A stretch of DNA of 64,000 nt from Methylomonas methanica MC09 (GTDB lineage Bacteria; Pseudomonadota; Gammaproteobacteria; Methylococcales; Methylomonadaceae): the NCBI RefSeq assembly GCF_000214665.1, contig NC_015572.1:4030001-4094000 (forward strand), read 5' to 3'. Numbering within the stretch: position 1 is the first letter of the stretch; each line of letters starts with the position of its first letter. Positions 43,940-52,301 of the stretch are shown one piece after another. The notes beneath the pieces are model-generated. The model saw only the letters and a list, made by a program, of their open reading frames with translations, ran no database searches and was not told the origin of the DNA. The translations under genes and the position numbers were made by a program.

Positions 43940-45889
43940 TTAACCGTTGCCGCCCTCGAACCAGTTTACATACTGTCCGAAATGGATACCTCGCGCCAGC
44001 ACGGCCCGATATTCTGCCCCCCGGGCCGCCATTGCCTGTGAGTCGGGCGGCCAATCAGCGATCAAAGCACGCAGGCGCGGCAGGTCTAGGCAGCGCTGCG
44101 CGAGAGGCAAGGCCTCCAGGCGCCGGATTTCCATCTCCAGATACGGACGCTCCCGCTGCATGCGGTTAAACCACTCCGGGCACTGCATATCCGCCAAGCG
44201 GTTTTCTATCACCCGTTCGGGTGCCCGGCCGACCAATGCGCGACGCGCCAGGTGCCGCGTTTGTCCATCCCGTAAGTACTGATCCTCCGGAATTGCCAGC
44301 AAAAACTCCAGCAAATTGCGATCGGTAAAGGGATCACGCGTCTCCACACCGCGCAATCCGCGCAGCAAGGCAGATCGGTAATGCGGTGCGCCACTGGCAG
44401 GAAACGATTGTATACGCTGGCGCCACGCGCCCCCTCCCGAGTCTCGCTGGCCGCCGCCCAGCTTCAACATTCGTTCAAGCACGCCCTGTTCCCGCCCAAA
44501 CTCGAGTCGCATCGCCGAGAAGCATTGCCACGGAGCTTCCGCCTTCTGCCTGCGGTGCAACAGGCCGCGCCGGACCTCGGCCGGCAGGAATGGTCGCACC
44601 GCCTCGTGCCAAAGCAGGCGCCCGGCAGTTCGTCTCGACCAGCGCGCACCGCCGCTCCCCGCCGCCAACGCACGCGCTTCTCTGAGCAAACGCCACCAAT
44701 GCCCCGTTTTCAGCATTGTGCTTAAGGACGGAACCCCGTCCCAACTCCACGTCGGGTTACCAAAATCGCCGACCAGAAGCACACGACTTCCCAGCGCTCG
44801 CACCTGGTCAGTCGCCGCCGCAAGCCACCCCATGTTCAATACCCCGCGCACCGGTTCGCCCGTAATGTCGAAATACGCTTGCGGATTGGTCCAGATCAGT
44901 GGGCGACCTTCCGCCACCACAAAATGCGGCACCATGTTCGGATACATCGCGGCAATCGCCTCGACCAACGGCCGCTCATCCAGATAGTGGCCGGGCTTTG
45001 CCACCAAATTGGCATCCGACTCGGGCAGCACGGTGACTGTATTCAGTTGCTGGGGCGCACAACACCTTGCCGCAGACGTGGCGACGGATGCGGAATCGAG
45101 CCCGCCTGTCAAAGCGGCGACCACCGGATCTGCGGCCCGCAGTCGAGCCGAAACGGAACGATCGAGTAGCTCCCGTGCCGCCTCCACGTATTCGCTGTCG
45201 CTCGAAAACCGGACACGGCGCTCGGGATCCGGCTGCCAGTAGATAGTCTGCCGCTCGCCCTGTTCGGTGAACGTCATGACGGATGCAGGAGCGACACGCC
45301 ACACTTCGCGGTAGAATGTCTGTTCGGGAGGCGAAAATATATCGGCCAGAAAATCGGCAAGAACCGCTTCGTTTAATTCCCTAGGAACCTGCGGTATCGC
45401 AACAGCGGCCCGCAGCGTGCTGGCAAAAACGACAAAACCCGCGCCACGATAAAAAAACAGCGGACGTTGCGCGAAGATATCGCAGCCGAGGATCAACTGC
45501 CGCTGCCGCTCATCCCAGACGGCAAAGGCAAAATCGCCCCGCATCTTCTCCGCCGCTTCGACGCCCCAGCGCTGCACTGCGGCGTGCACCAACAGGCTGT
45601 CAGGGGTCTTGGCCAGATCAAACGAGAGCGAGAGCCGCTTCGCCAACTCTTCGCGGTTGTCGATACGGCCGTCAAAGCAAAGCGCGAGACCGTCAGCCCT
45701 ATGCGGCTGCTGGTCGTAGCGATCTTCCGGGAGAATCACCGCCTGGCGGTGAGTGAAGAGATATCGGGAACGCCTCAGCGAATGCGTCCGCCCCGGCATG
45801 GCCCCATCCAGAGCCGTCGCCAGTCGCTCCGCCGTAGCATCCCAAACCGCTGCGTCATCGAAGCGAACGACCCCCGCAAAGCCAGTCAT
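43940..45889 (-). CDS. Lasso-peptide cyclase (asparagine synthase homologue, C protein)
   Basis: A 649-aa asparagine-synthase-like enzyme. The N-terminal domain begins MTGFAGVV, so the glutaminase Cys2 of genuine AsnB is replaced by Thr and glutamine hydrolysis is not expected. FDGRIDNREELAKRL and FAVWDERQRQL mark the residual Ntn domain. The synthetase domain has the ATP pyrophosphatase loop ALTGGLDSASV (about residue 260) and DPFTDRNLLEF in the C-terminal half. This combination is that of lasso cyclases, which adenylate the ring Asp/Glu and close the macrolactam. It lies 29 bp downstream of the precursor gene. Its function as a cyclase is well supported by context. Confidence 0.85.
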   Translation of the reverse strand: MTGFAGVVRFDDAAVWDATAERLATALDGAMPGRTHSLRRSRYLFTHRQAVILPEDRYDQQPHRADGLALCFDGRIDNREELAKRLSLSFDLAKTPDSLLVHAAVQRWGVEAAEKMRGDFAFAVWDERQRQLILGCDIFAQRPLFFYRGAGFVVFASTLRAAVAIPQVPRELNEAVLADFLADIFSPPEQTFYREVWRVAPASVMTFTEQGERQTIYWQPDPERRVRFSSDSEYVEAARELLDRSVSARLRAADPVVAALTGGLDSASVATSAARCCAPQQLNTVTVLPESDANLVAKPGHYLDERPLVEAIAAMYPNMVPHFVVAEGRPLIWTNPQAYFDITGEPVRGVLNMGWLAAATDQVRALGSRVLLVGDFGNPTWSWDGVPSLSTMLKTGHWWRLLREARALAAGSGGARWSRRTAGRLLWHEAVRPFLPAEVRRGLLHRRQKAEAPWQCFSAMRLEFGREQGVLERMLKLGGGQRDSGGGAWRQRIQSFPASGAPHYRSALLRGLRGVETRDPFTDRNLLEFLLAIPEDQYLRDGQTRHLARRALVGRAPERVIENRLADMQCPEWFNRMQRERPYLEMEIRRLEALPLAQRCLDLPRLRALIADWPPDSQAMAARGAEYRAVLARGIHFGQYVNWFEGGNG

Positions 45890-45918
45890 ACAGCCCCCAA
45901 CACCGGGAAAATCTGCAC

Positions 45919-46104
45919 TCAGGACGCTTTCGGGGCGAAACTCCCGTCGGTGTATATAGGGCCAATACTATGCGCCGTTTTACTTCTTACATCGATATCG
46001 ACCAAAGTGGGGGACACCCATTTGAGACGTCCTTCGTTTTGCTGTTCCTGGCTGTCGGCATTGGATACATCCAAGCTCTCACCAGTAACTTTTTCATTGC
46101 TCAT
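45919..46104 (-). CDS. Lasso-peptide precursor (A protein)
   Basis: A 61-aa peptide, the first gene of the minus-strand operon, with an AGCAGG ribosome site. Residues 1-28 are hydrophilic and acidic. Residues 29-43 read WVSPTLVDIDVRSKT, matching the lasso leader motif (aromatic-x-x-P-x-L ... T). Thr43 is then the conserved penultimate leader residue, and the predicted core is HSIGPIYTDGSFAPKAS (45-61). Asp53 is core position 9, allowing an H1-D9 macrolactam. Tyr51 (core 7) could be sulfated and Ser61, the C-terminal residue, could be phosphorylated as in paeninodin. Core boundaries, ring and tailoring are inferred; the leader motif and ring-size match are seen. Confidence 0.8.
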   Translation of the reverse strand: MSNEKVTGESLDVSNADSQEQQNEGRLKWVSPTLVDIDVRSKTAHSIGPIYTDGSFAPKAS

Positions 46105-46576
46105 GCGTATACCTGCTGGCTTCAGTGGGTGAAAAACCCCTTGATTGTTTTCAAGTTTAACCCAGACTTAACAGGAAAGAAATATTGGAAATTAGCAGCT
46201 TCGCCGCAAGAAGAACGATTTTCGCATAACTTGGACCATTTCATCCTTTCAAGGACAACCCTTTATCGACCTCTATTACTGCAGCAGCGCCTTCAACTGC
46301 CAACTGGCCGAAAGAATCCTTGAGACGATCGGGCAAACCACTCCGGCAGCGCCCGACGCAGATTCCGGGTAGACCTGCGCCCATGCGCCCTGCGGCCACG
46401 CTGCGGGGAAAAATATCGCGGCTTGTCGGCGATTGGTATCGCTGGTATATTCGCAACAGCTTGCTCGCGGTCATCTATACTATCGACCTAATGAGTGTCG
46501 CGCCCCCTAAGGCCCATCCCATACAAGCTTCCGAAGGAACCTGGGATACATACCATCGTCGACAGACCGAACATAC
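46105..46576. promoter_or_regulatory. Divergent promoter region of the lasso and nucleotide-sugar operons
   Basis: About 470 bp separate the start of the lasso precursor (minus) from the GDPD-like gene (plus). Promoters of both operons must lie here. I could not assign a confident -35/-10 pair or operator. The stretch near 46150-46200 before the precursor is relatively AT-rich. No gene is supported in this gap. Confidence 0.4.
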
Positions 46577-47209
46577 ATGCCCAGCGCTTCTCCCCTGATC
46601 ATTCGCCACCGTTGCAACACCGTCGCCGACCTTCAAAGTACCGACCGGAAGCTAGGGGTGGAGATTGACCTGCGCAGCCGCAACGATGAGCTGATTCTGG
46701 CTCACGACCCTTTCGTCGCCGGAGAGCGCTTCGGCGACTGGCTCACCGCCTACCGGCATCGCTTTATCATTCTCAACGTCAAGGAGGAAGGCCTGGAGCC
46801 GGCAGTCCTGGAAATGCTGGCCAGACACACTATCGAGGACTTTTTCTTTCTCGACCAGTCGATACCCTTCCTGCTGAAGTGCGGCCTGGCCGGTGAGCGG
46901 CGCTGTGCGGTACGGGTATCGGAGTACGAAAGCGTGGAAACGGCCCTGCGATTCGCCGGCCTGGTGGACTGGGTTTGGGTCGATACCTTCACTCACCTGG
47001 CACTTACCGGGGAGGAGGCGCAACGCCTGCGCCAGGCAGGGCTGAAGCTCTGCCTCGTCTCGCCCGAGTTGGTAGGGAGAAGTAATCCCGGGCACATTGC
47101 GGCCATACGGGCCGAATTGGCAGCCAAGCACATTATCATCGACGGCGTCTGCACCAAGTCACCCGATGCCTGGGTCGATGATTTCGTTCACGGTAACGAC
47201 ACGCCGTGA
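46577..47209 (+). CDS. GDPD-like phosphodiesterase domain protein
   Basis: A 210-aa TIM-barrel protein resembling glycerophosphodiester phosphodiesterases. The N-terminal HRCN (His11, Arg12), the acid pair in GVEIDLR (Glu29, Asp31) and HDP (His43, Asp44) match the catalytic set HR..E-x-D..HD. No signal peptide is present, so it acts in the cytoplasm. It may hydrolyse or form a phosphodiester in the pathway of the next three genes, with which it is coupled by a GTGA overlap. The substrate is unknown. Confidence 0.7.
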   Translation: MPSASPLIIRHRCNTVADLQSTDRKLGVEIDLRSRNDELILAHDPFVAGERFGDWLTAYRHRFIILNVKEEGLEPAVLEMLARHTIEDFFFLDQSIPFLLKCGLAGERRCAVRVSEYESVETALRFAGLVDWVWVDTFTHLALTGEEAQRLRQAGLKLCLVSPELVGRSNPGHIAAIRAELAAKHIIIDGVCTKSPDAWVDDFVHGNDTP

Positions 47210-49728
47210 ATAGTCAGCCACTGGCACAGCGTATCTACCGCGAGATCCTGCCGCCGACACTATCGGCCTGTGCCGACGGTATTGCCGTGATCGGCATTGA
47301 CGGCCCCACAGCTGCCGGCAAGACTATCCTGGCCGATGATCTGGCGGAACTTCTGCACAATGACGGGAGAAAAGTCTGGACCTATCGACTGGACTGGACC
47401 CTGGCAGAGCGGGAACCACGCCTGGCCGATCTCGATCACCTGCGTAACGCCCAGGTCGATACCTTCCCCTTCGAAGGCGAACTGCACATGCGGCTTGACC
47501 TGGCACGTAAATTCCTCGAGCGGATCCATCGTTTTCGTGAGGCGTGGTACAGCGGGCGCGAAACCGCCTCGCCACCCGAGTTTATCCAGATCGACCATCT
47601 CTATTCGCGCTCAGTCGGGGGACGCGCGGTCGGCAAAGCGGAGTGCCAACTCGAACCGGGCTTGGTGATCCTGCTGGAGGGCCACTATACCGCCCGCCCC
47701 GATTTGGATGCCCTGATCGATTTTAACATCCTGCTGTTGAGCGACCCGGTCGAGCTGCTGCGGCGCAAGGTCGCGCGTGTTCGCAATTACCGGGGCGAAG
47801 CCGAAGCGGTTGACTATTTCCACCGCATCGACCTCCCCTCGTTCCGTCACCACCTCGCTCGTTTCGGCCATCATTTCGACCTGGTGGTCGACAACAGTGA
47901 CTACCGTGAGCCGCACCTGGAGTCGACTCCCTTCATTCAAGCTTGGCGGGGTGACGACTGCGTATCGGAGGAGACTCGCCACGACGGAATACCCGGACTG
48001 GCCACCCAGATATTATCCAGCTCGCGTTTCGTAGCCCCCGCCTTCTGCGCTGCGCTAGAGGCCTCGCTGGACGCGCTGGTGACATGGGACCAATATGTCG
48101 GCGACTGCCTTCGCCAAGACCTTGCAAGCATTCACAGTGATCTGCGCCAGCAGGCCGAGTCGCTGATGTCCGGGTTGGAGCAACGTTTTGCCAAGCAGAA
48201 CATTCGCTTTCGGCTGCGCCATACCCACGCCCTGCACCAGGTCTACAAGCGCCACCTGCCGGTCTCCTTGGGAATCACTGTTACTGCACCCTCTCAGCAA
48301 GCGATCCACCTATTGGCGGAAATCGAGCACAGTTCACTGAGACTGCAGGTGATATCCGCAGCCGGGCGATCGTTGGTGCGCGTCGAGCGGGAAATCGGCT
48401 CGTTGACACCCCGAAACCGACCTCAACCTTTGCTGATCGCACGCTACCACCCGCTCGGTGCAACTGAAGCCCCCCTGCCAGTGCTCACCCCGACGCCGCT
48501 GGCCGTTCCCGGCTTTTTGGGCGATCACCCTCTGGAGATCGACATCACCGGTGAGCCGGTCTCGCCGGCAGCGACCCTGTCGCGCCACCTGGACCGCGGC
48601 GGCGTCTGGGTGCAACGCTTCTCCCGCTTCGAAGAGCTGAGCTACTTCGACGAACTGGCCACCGCCTGCGGCAGCGCTACAGTGCAAGCAGGTCGTTACC
48701 TGATCGCCATGAAGAGCGGCAATGTTGCCCTGCGCCGCCGATTCAAGGCATTCCAACGCAGCTGGGCACATCCTCTCGCCACCATCGCCGCGCCCAGCAA
48801 AGATCAAGTCGCATTCGACCGGCAACACGACGACGAGCTCGACGCGGCCCTGTTTGGCAACGTGGGGTTTCCGCACCTCGAGGAGTGCGACAGAGCCCAT
48901 TTCCATCAACTGTCTTACCGTTTCAGCACCACTCAGATCGGCACCATCGCCGATGCGCTTGGTGCCGAACTCACCTCCTCGCCAATGCACCCGCATGCCG
49001 TTGATGAAGGAGAGCACTTCTTCTCCGCCTCCATGATCGAGGTGCCTTTCGGTGAGGCCTACTGCCGGCTTGTCGATCGCCTGGTGGCCGAAGGGGTACA
49101 CCATTTCCATATCGACGCCGGCGACGGCCGCTTTATCCCCCGGGTCATCGACGCCATCGACAAGGTCCGCTACCTGCTCCAGCACCATCCCCAGGTTATA
49201 CTGCATGCCCACCTGATGGCCGAAGATCCCCAGGCCGGGCAGCACGGTCAGGCTTCCCTGATCGACCGCTACCTAGACGCGGGCTGCCATGCCTTGGCCA
49301 TCCATCCCCGCGCCCTGTCGCTGCCGGTTGAGTTGGTCCCGACCTTACAGCACATCCGCCGGCGCGGAGCCCGCCCGGGCCTGGTGATCGAAACCACCCA
49401 GCCTATCGATAGCGCCCTGTGGGAGGTGATTACCCAGGCAGACCTGGACTGGTCTGTGGTCATGGGGGTACCGGTGGGCTATGGCGGACAACTGTTTGAT
49501 CACGGCACCTTCGGACGACTGGCGGCACTCCACTACCTGTCACGAGCCGAAGGTCGACATTTTGAGATCGAGATCGACGGCGGCCTGACCATGGACATCG
49601 TTGAACCGTGTCGCCGGGCCGGAGCCCGGATCTTTTCCGGCTGGTCCATCGTTCGCGGCCAGACCGATCAGGCGACCATCGAGAAGGTGAAGCGGCTGCG
49701 CAGGCTGCTATCGCCAGAGGCGAGCTAA
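47206..49728 (+). CDS. Uridine-kinase-like / ribulose-5-phosphate 3-epimerase-like fusion
   Basis: An 840-aa multidomain protein starting at a GTG that overlaps the previous stop. The N-terminal domain is a phosphoribulokinase/uridine kinase-type P-loop (IGIDGPTAAGKTILADDL, Walker A 33-40). Residues about 280-600 form a middle region that I cannot identify. Residues about 620-835 resemble ribulose-phosphate 3-epimerase: HFHIDAGDGRFIP, HAHLMAEDPQ, VVMGVPVGYGGQ and IEIDGGLTMDIV, with the barrel phosphate site near FSGWSIVRG. A pentose-phosphate or polyol substrate is likely. The fusion suggests consecutive steps in one unusual sugar-phosphate pathway. I know of no standard protein with this architecture. 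Confidence 0.7.
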   Translation: MNSQPLAQRIYREILPPTLSACADGIAVIGIDGPTAAGKTILADDLAELLHNDGRKVWTYRLDWTLAEREPRLADLDHLRNAQVDTFPFEGELHMRLDLARKFLERIHRFREAWYSGRETASPPEFIQIDHLYSRSVGGRAVGKAECQLEPGLVILLEGHYTARPDLDALIDFNILLLSDPVELLRRKVARVRNYRGEAEAVDYFHRIDLPSFRHHLARFGHHFDLVVDNSDYREPHLESTPFIQAWRGDDCVSEETRHDGIPGLATQILSSSRFVAPAFCAALEASLDALVTWDQYVGDCLRQDLASIHSDLRQQAESLMSGLEQRFAKQNIRFRLRHTHALHQVYKRHLPVSLGITVTAPSQQAIHLLAEIEHSSLRLQVISAAGRSLVRVEREIGSLTPRNRPQPLLIARYHPLGATEAPLPVLTPTPLAVPGFLGDHPLEIDITGEPVSPAATLSRHLDRGGVWVQRFSRFEELSYFDELATACGSATVQAGRYLIAMKSGNVALRRRFKAFQRSWAHPLATIAAPSKDQVAFDRQHDDELDAALFGNVGFPHLEECDRAHFHQLSYRFSTTQIGTIADALGAELTSSPMHPHAVDEGEHFFSASMIEVPFGEAYCRLVDRLVAEGVHHFHIDAGDGRFIPRVIDAIDKVRYLLQHHPQVILHAHLMAEDPQAGQHGQASLIDRYLDAGCHALAIHPRALSLPVELVPTLQHIRRRGARPGLVIETTQPIDSALWEVITQADLDWSVVMGVPVGYGGQLFDHGTFGRLAALHYLSRAEGRHFEIEIDGGLTMDIVEPCRRAGARIFSGWSIVRGQTDQATIEKVKRLRRLLSPEAS

Positions 49729-51233
49729 TGCCCTCCCCCGCCCTCAACCTGGTGATCCCCATGGCCGGAAGAGGCTCCCGCTTCCGCGAGGCCGGCTACC
49801 AGACCTTCAAGCCGTTTCTCGAGATCGACGGACGACCCATGATCCAACACGTGCTGGAGCGGTTTCCGCCCGACGTGCGGCGCTTCGTTGTCACCAGTAG
49901 GGAACTGCTTTCCCCTGCCGAGATAGCCCGCCTGGAGCAGGAGTTGAACTGCGAGCTGATTTTCATCGCGCCCCACCGGGAGGGCCCCGCCTACTCACTT
50001 GCGGCGGCTGCCGAGCAGCTACCTTTGGACGAGTCGTTCTTTATCGCCTATTGCGACATCAGCTGGCGCTGGGACTTCGAACAGGTCCGCGCCGGGCTCG
50101 ATCACGATGGCGTGATCTATACCCACCAGGGCTTTCACCCCCACCTGATCGCCAACAACTTTTCGGCCTTCTGTCTACCCAGGGCCGATGCACCCGCGCT
50201 GCTGGACACCATTCGTGAGAAGGCATCCTTCACCGACGACTGGATGTCCGAGCCAATTTCCATCGGCGCTTTCTTCATACGCGACGGCCACGCGATGATC
50301 GCGGCAAGCAGGCAGTTGATCGCTGCGGACTCCCGGGTCAACGGCGAGTTTTTCCCCTCGCTGATCTTCAACCAACTGACGGACATGGGCGGACAAGTGT
50401 TGTTGCAATCGGTGCCCTACTTCATCCACTGGGGAGTACCCGAACAACTGCAGGACTACCTGCGCTGGAAGCGGATAGTGAACGAGCCCCCTTCTCCTAC
50501 CGGGGACCGGGGCCCTCAAAACATCCTGACGATGGCCGGCTTGGGAAAACGCATGCGCGAAGTATCCGAACAACCCAAGGCTATGATCCCCATCCACGGG
50601 CTTCCCATGTACCGGTACTGCGCCGATCGCTTCCCGGCTGCCGCACCGACCCTGATCACAGTACCCGGCATCGCCAGACAGTTGAATGCCGCAAACCGCC
50701 GGGAAAAGCAGATCGTCCTGCCGCGGCAGACCAGCTCCCAATTCGACACCCTGCTTCAGGCTGCACCGCTGCTGTGCGGGCAACGCGATTTTTTCCTGAG
50801 CTCGTGCGATGCCTTCGGCCTGTTCGATCCGCAGCATTTCCAGGCCACCGTGGCTCGGCAGCGGCCCGATGCGGTAATCTTCACCTTTCGCTCATCCCTT
50901 ACTCAGCGCAAGATGGCCACCCACCATACCCACGTCAACGTGGAGAACGATCGCGTGGTCGCCGTTCACGTTAAGAGCAAGCGTTCAGAAGATGACCCGG
51001 GACTGGCGGGATTCTTCTGGATCCGCAACGGCGACATCTTCCACCGGCTCGGCCAGGTTCCCTTGTGGGGCGAGGGCGAGATGGTTGCAGACAATGCCTT
51101 TGCCCACTTCGTTGCCGAGGGTCTGAATGTCATGGCCTATGAACTCGATGAGTACGTCCACCTAGGCACCCCCGAAGAGTTCATGGAGTTTCGTTATTGG
51201 CTGGACCACCGCGGGGTATTCGCCACGCCATGA
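49728..51233 (+). CDS. Tandem sugar-phosphate nucleotidyltransferase
   Basis: A 501-aa protein with two nucleotidyltransferase-like modules. Module 1 (residues 7-230) begins LVIPMAGRGSRFREAGYQTFKP, the GxGxR..K signature of NTP transferases. Module 2 (residues 264-495) begins ILTMAGLGKRMREVSEQPKAM. The start at 49728 shares one base with the previous stop (TAATG). It should activate a sugar or polyol phosphate, presumably made by the preceding fusion protein, to an NDP derivative. Whether both modules are active is unknown. Confidence 0.75.
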   Translation: MPSPALNLVIPMAGRGSRFREAGYQTFKPFLEIDGRPMIQHVLERFPPDVRRFVVTSRELLSPAEIARLEQELNCELIFIAPHREGPAYSLAAAAEQLPLDESFFIAYCDISWRWDFEQVRAGLDHDGVIYTHQGFHPHLIANNFSAFCLPRADAPALLDTIREKASFTDDWMSEPISIGAFFIRDGHAMIAASRQLIAADSRVNGEFFPSLIFNQLTDMGGQVLLQSVPYFIHWGVPEQLQDYLRWKRIVNEPPSPTGDRGPQNILTMAGLGKRMREVSEQPKAMIPIHGLPMYRYCADRFPAAAPTLITVPGIARQLNAANRREKQIVLPRQTSSQFDTLLQAAPLLCGQRDFFLSSCDAFGLFDPQHFQATVARQRPDAVIFTFRSSLTQRKMATHHTHVNVENDRVVAVHVKSKRSEDDPGLAGFFWIRNGDIFHRLGQVPLWGEGEMVADNAFAHFVAEGLNVMAYELDEYVHLGTPEEFMEFRYWLDHRGVFATP

Positions 51234-51949
51234 TCCGACTCTCCATCATCCTGCCCTGTTACAACGAAGGTGAGACGCTCGGCGCCTTGGTGGACGGCTA
51301 TCGCCGGGCGCTTGCCGGCCGTGGCGACGTGGAGTTGATATTGGTCGACAACGGCTCAACCGACGACACAGCCCGGCAGATTGCCCGGGAGATCGCAACA
51401 GGGGCGTCCTTCGTTTTCGAAAGCGTCTCCGTGCCGCACAATCGCGGTTACGGGCACGGCATCCTGTGCGGCCTGGCCAAGGCAAGAGGCAGCTTTCTGG
51501 CCTGGTCGCACGCCGACCTGCAGTGTCCGCCCGCAGATGTGATCCGTCTGTTCGATGCTGTGCTGGCTCACCCGGAACCGCACAACTGCTTCGGCAAGGG
51601 CCATCGGGTCAACGACCGCGGCCGCGCCGGGCTTCTCACCCGCTTACAGACCTTACTGTCGCAGCTGCTACTGGGCCAGCGGCTGGTGGAGATCAACGCC
51701 CAGCCCAAACTGTTCCACCGCAGTCTGCTCAATCGCTTCCATCGCCCCCCAATTGGCTACGAACTCGACATCTACGCCTACTACAAGGCCGTGCGCGCCG
51801 GGCTCTCGGTAGTCAGCATACCGGTGCAGTTTCTCGAACGTCAGGCAGGCCGCTCCAAGTGGGCCTTCTCCCTGCCCTCACGTCTGCGCTTCATGGCCCG
51901 GAACCTGTGGTACCTGCTGACACTGCGACTGAATGGCGAACGAATCTGA
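51230..51949 (+). CDS. GT2-family glycosyltransferase
   Basis: A 239-aa enzyme of the DPM1-like GT2 type, with the start overlapping the previous stop by 4 bp. The N-terminus has LSIILPCYNEGETLGALV; VDNGSTDDT and WSHADLQCPP give the nucleotide-binding and acidic metal-binding elements. A hydrophobic C-terminal stretch (RFMARNLWYLLTLRL) may dock at the membrane. It probably transfers the activated sugar from the upstream pathway to a lipid or peptide acceptor. Overlap with the nucleotidyltransferase supports a common pathway. Confidence 0.8.
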   Translation: MIRLSIILPCYNEGETLGALVDGYRRALAGRGDVELILVDNGSTDDTARQIAREIATGASFVFESVSVPHNRGYGHGILCGLAKARGSFLAWSHADLQCPPADVIRLFDAVLAHPEPHNCFGKGHRVNDRGRAGLLTRLQTLLSQLLLGQRLVEINAQPKLFHRSLLNRFHRPPIGYELDIYAYYKAVRAGLSVVSIPVQFLERQAGRSKWAFSLPSRLRFMARNLWYLLTLRLNGERI

Positions 51950-52301
51950 ACAACAACGCCCCCCAGACCAGTGAAGCAACACATCGACGTCCGGCCATCA
52001 GGCCGGTCCGTTGCGCCACGCCCCAAGGATCCATCGTCATACTTGACTTGGCGGCGATAGCCGACAAACACAGGCAAGCCAATCGACAGGGCGACAAATG
52101 CGTAACCGATCTGGCCACGGCAAGCTCACTCGGTGCTGCTGCGGTTCTGGTAGAATCGGCAAAAGCATATCGGCCAACGCTTGATTCGCTCCAATGGCTG
52201 GGCGCATTTCGTCATTACCCACTTCATTCACGATTTGGTTGCACCGGCATGCCAATAAAGACCATCACGCTTTAGTCCTAATCCGGTCGAAGTATAAGCA
52301 T
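51950..52301. other. Intergenic region before the first arylsulfotransferase-like gene
   Basis: A 352-bp region without a supported gene. A long plus-strand open frame runs through it, but in the wrong frame of the glycosyltransferase; it is a shadow. The region probably holds the promoter of the gene at 52302. Confidence 0.35.

Noticed and set aside
48334..49245. 303-codon minus-strand open frame
   Set aside because: It is antisense to the kinase/epimerase fusion, whose family motifs are clear on the plus strand.
51466..52275. 269-codon plus-strand open frame
   Set aside because: It runs in another frame through the GT2 gene and the following gap, with no motif or ribosome site; it is a shadow.
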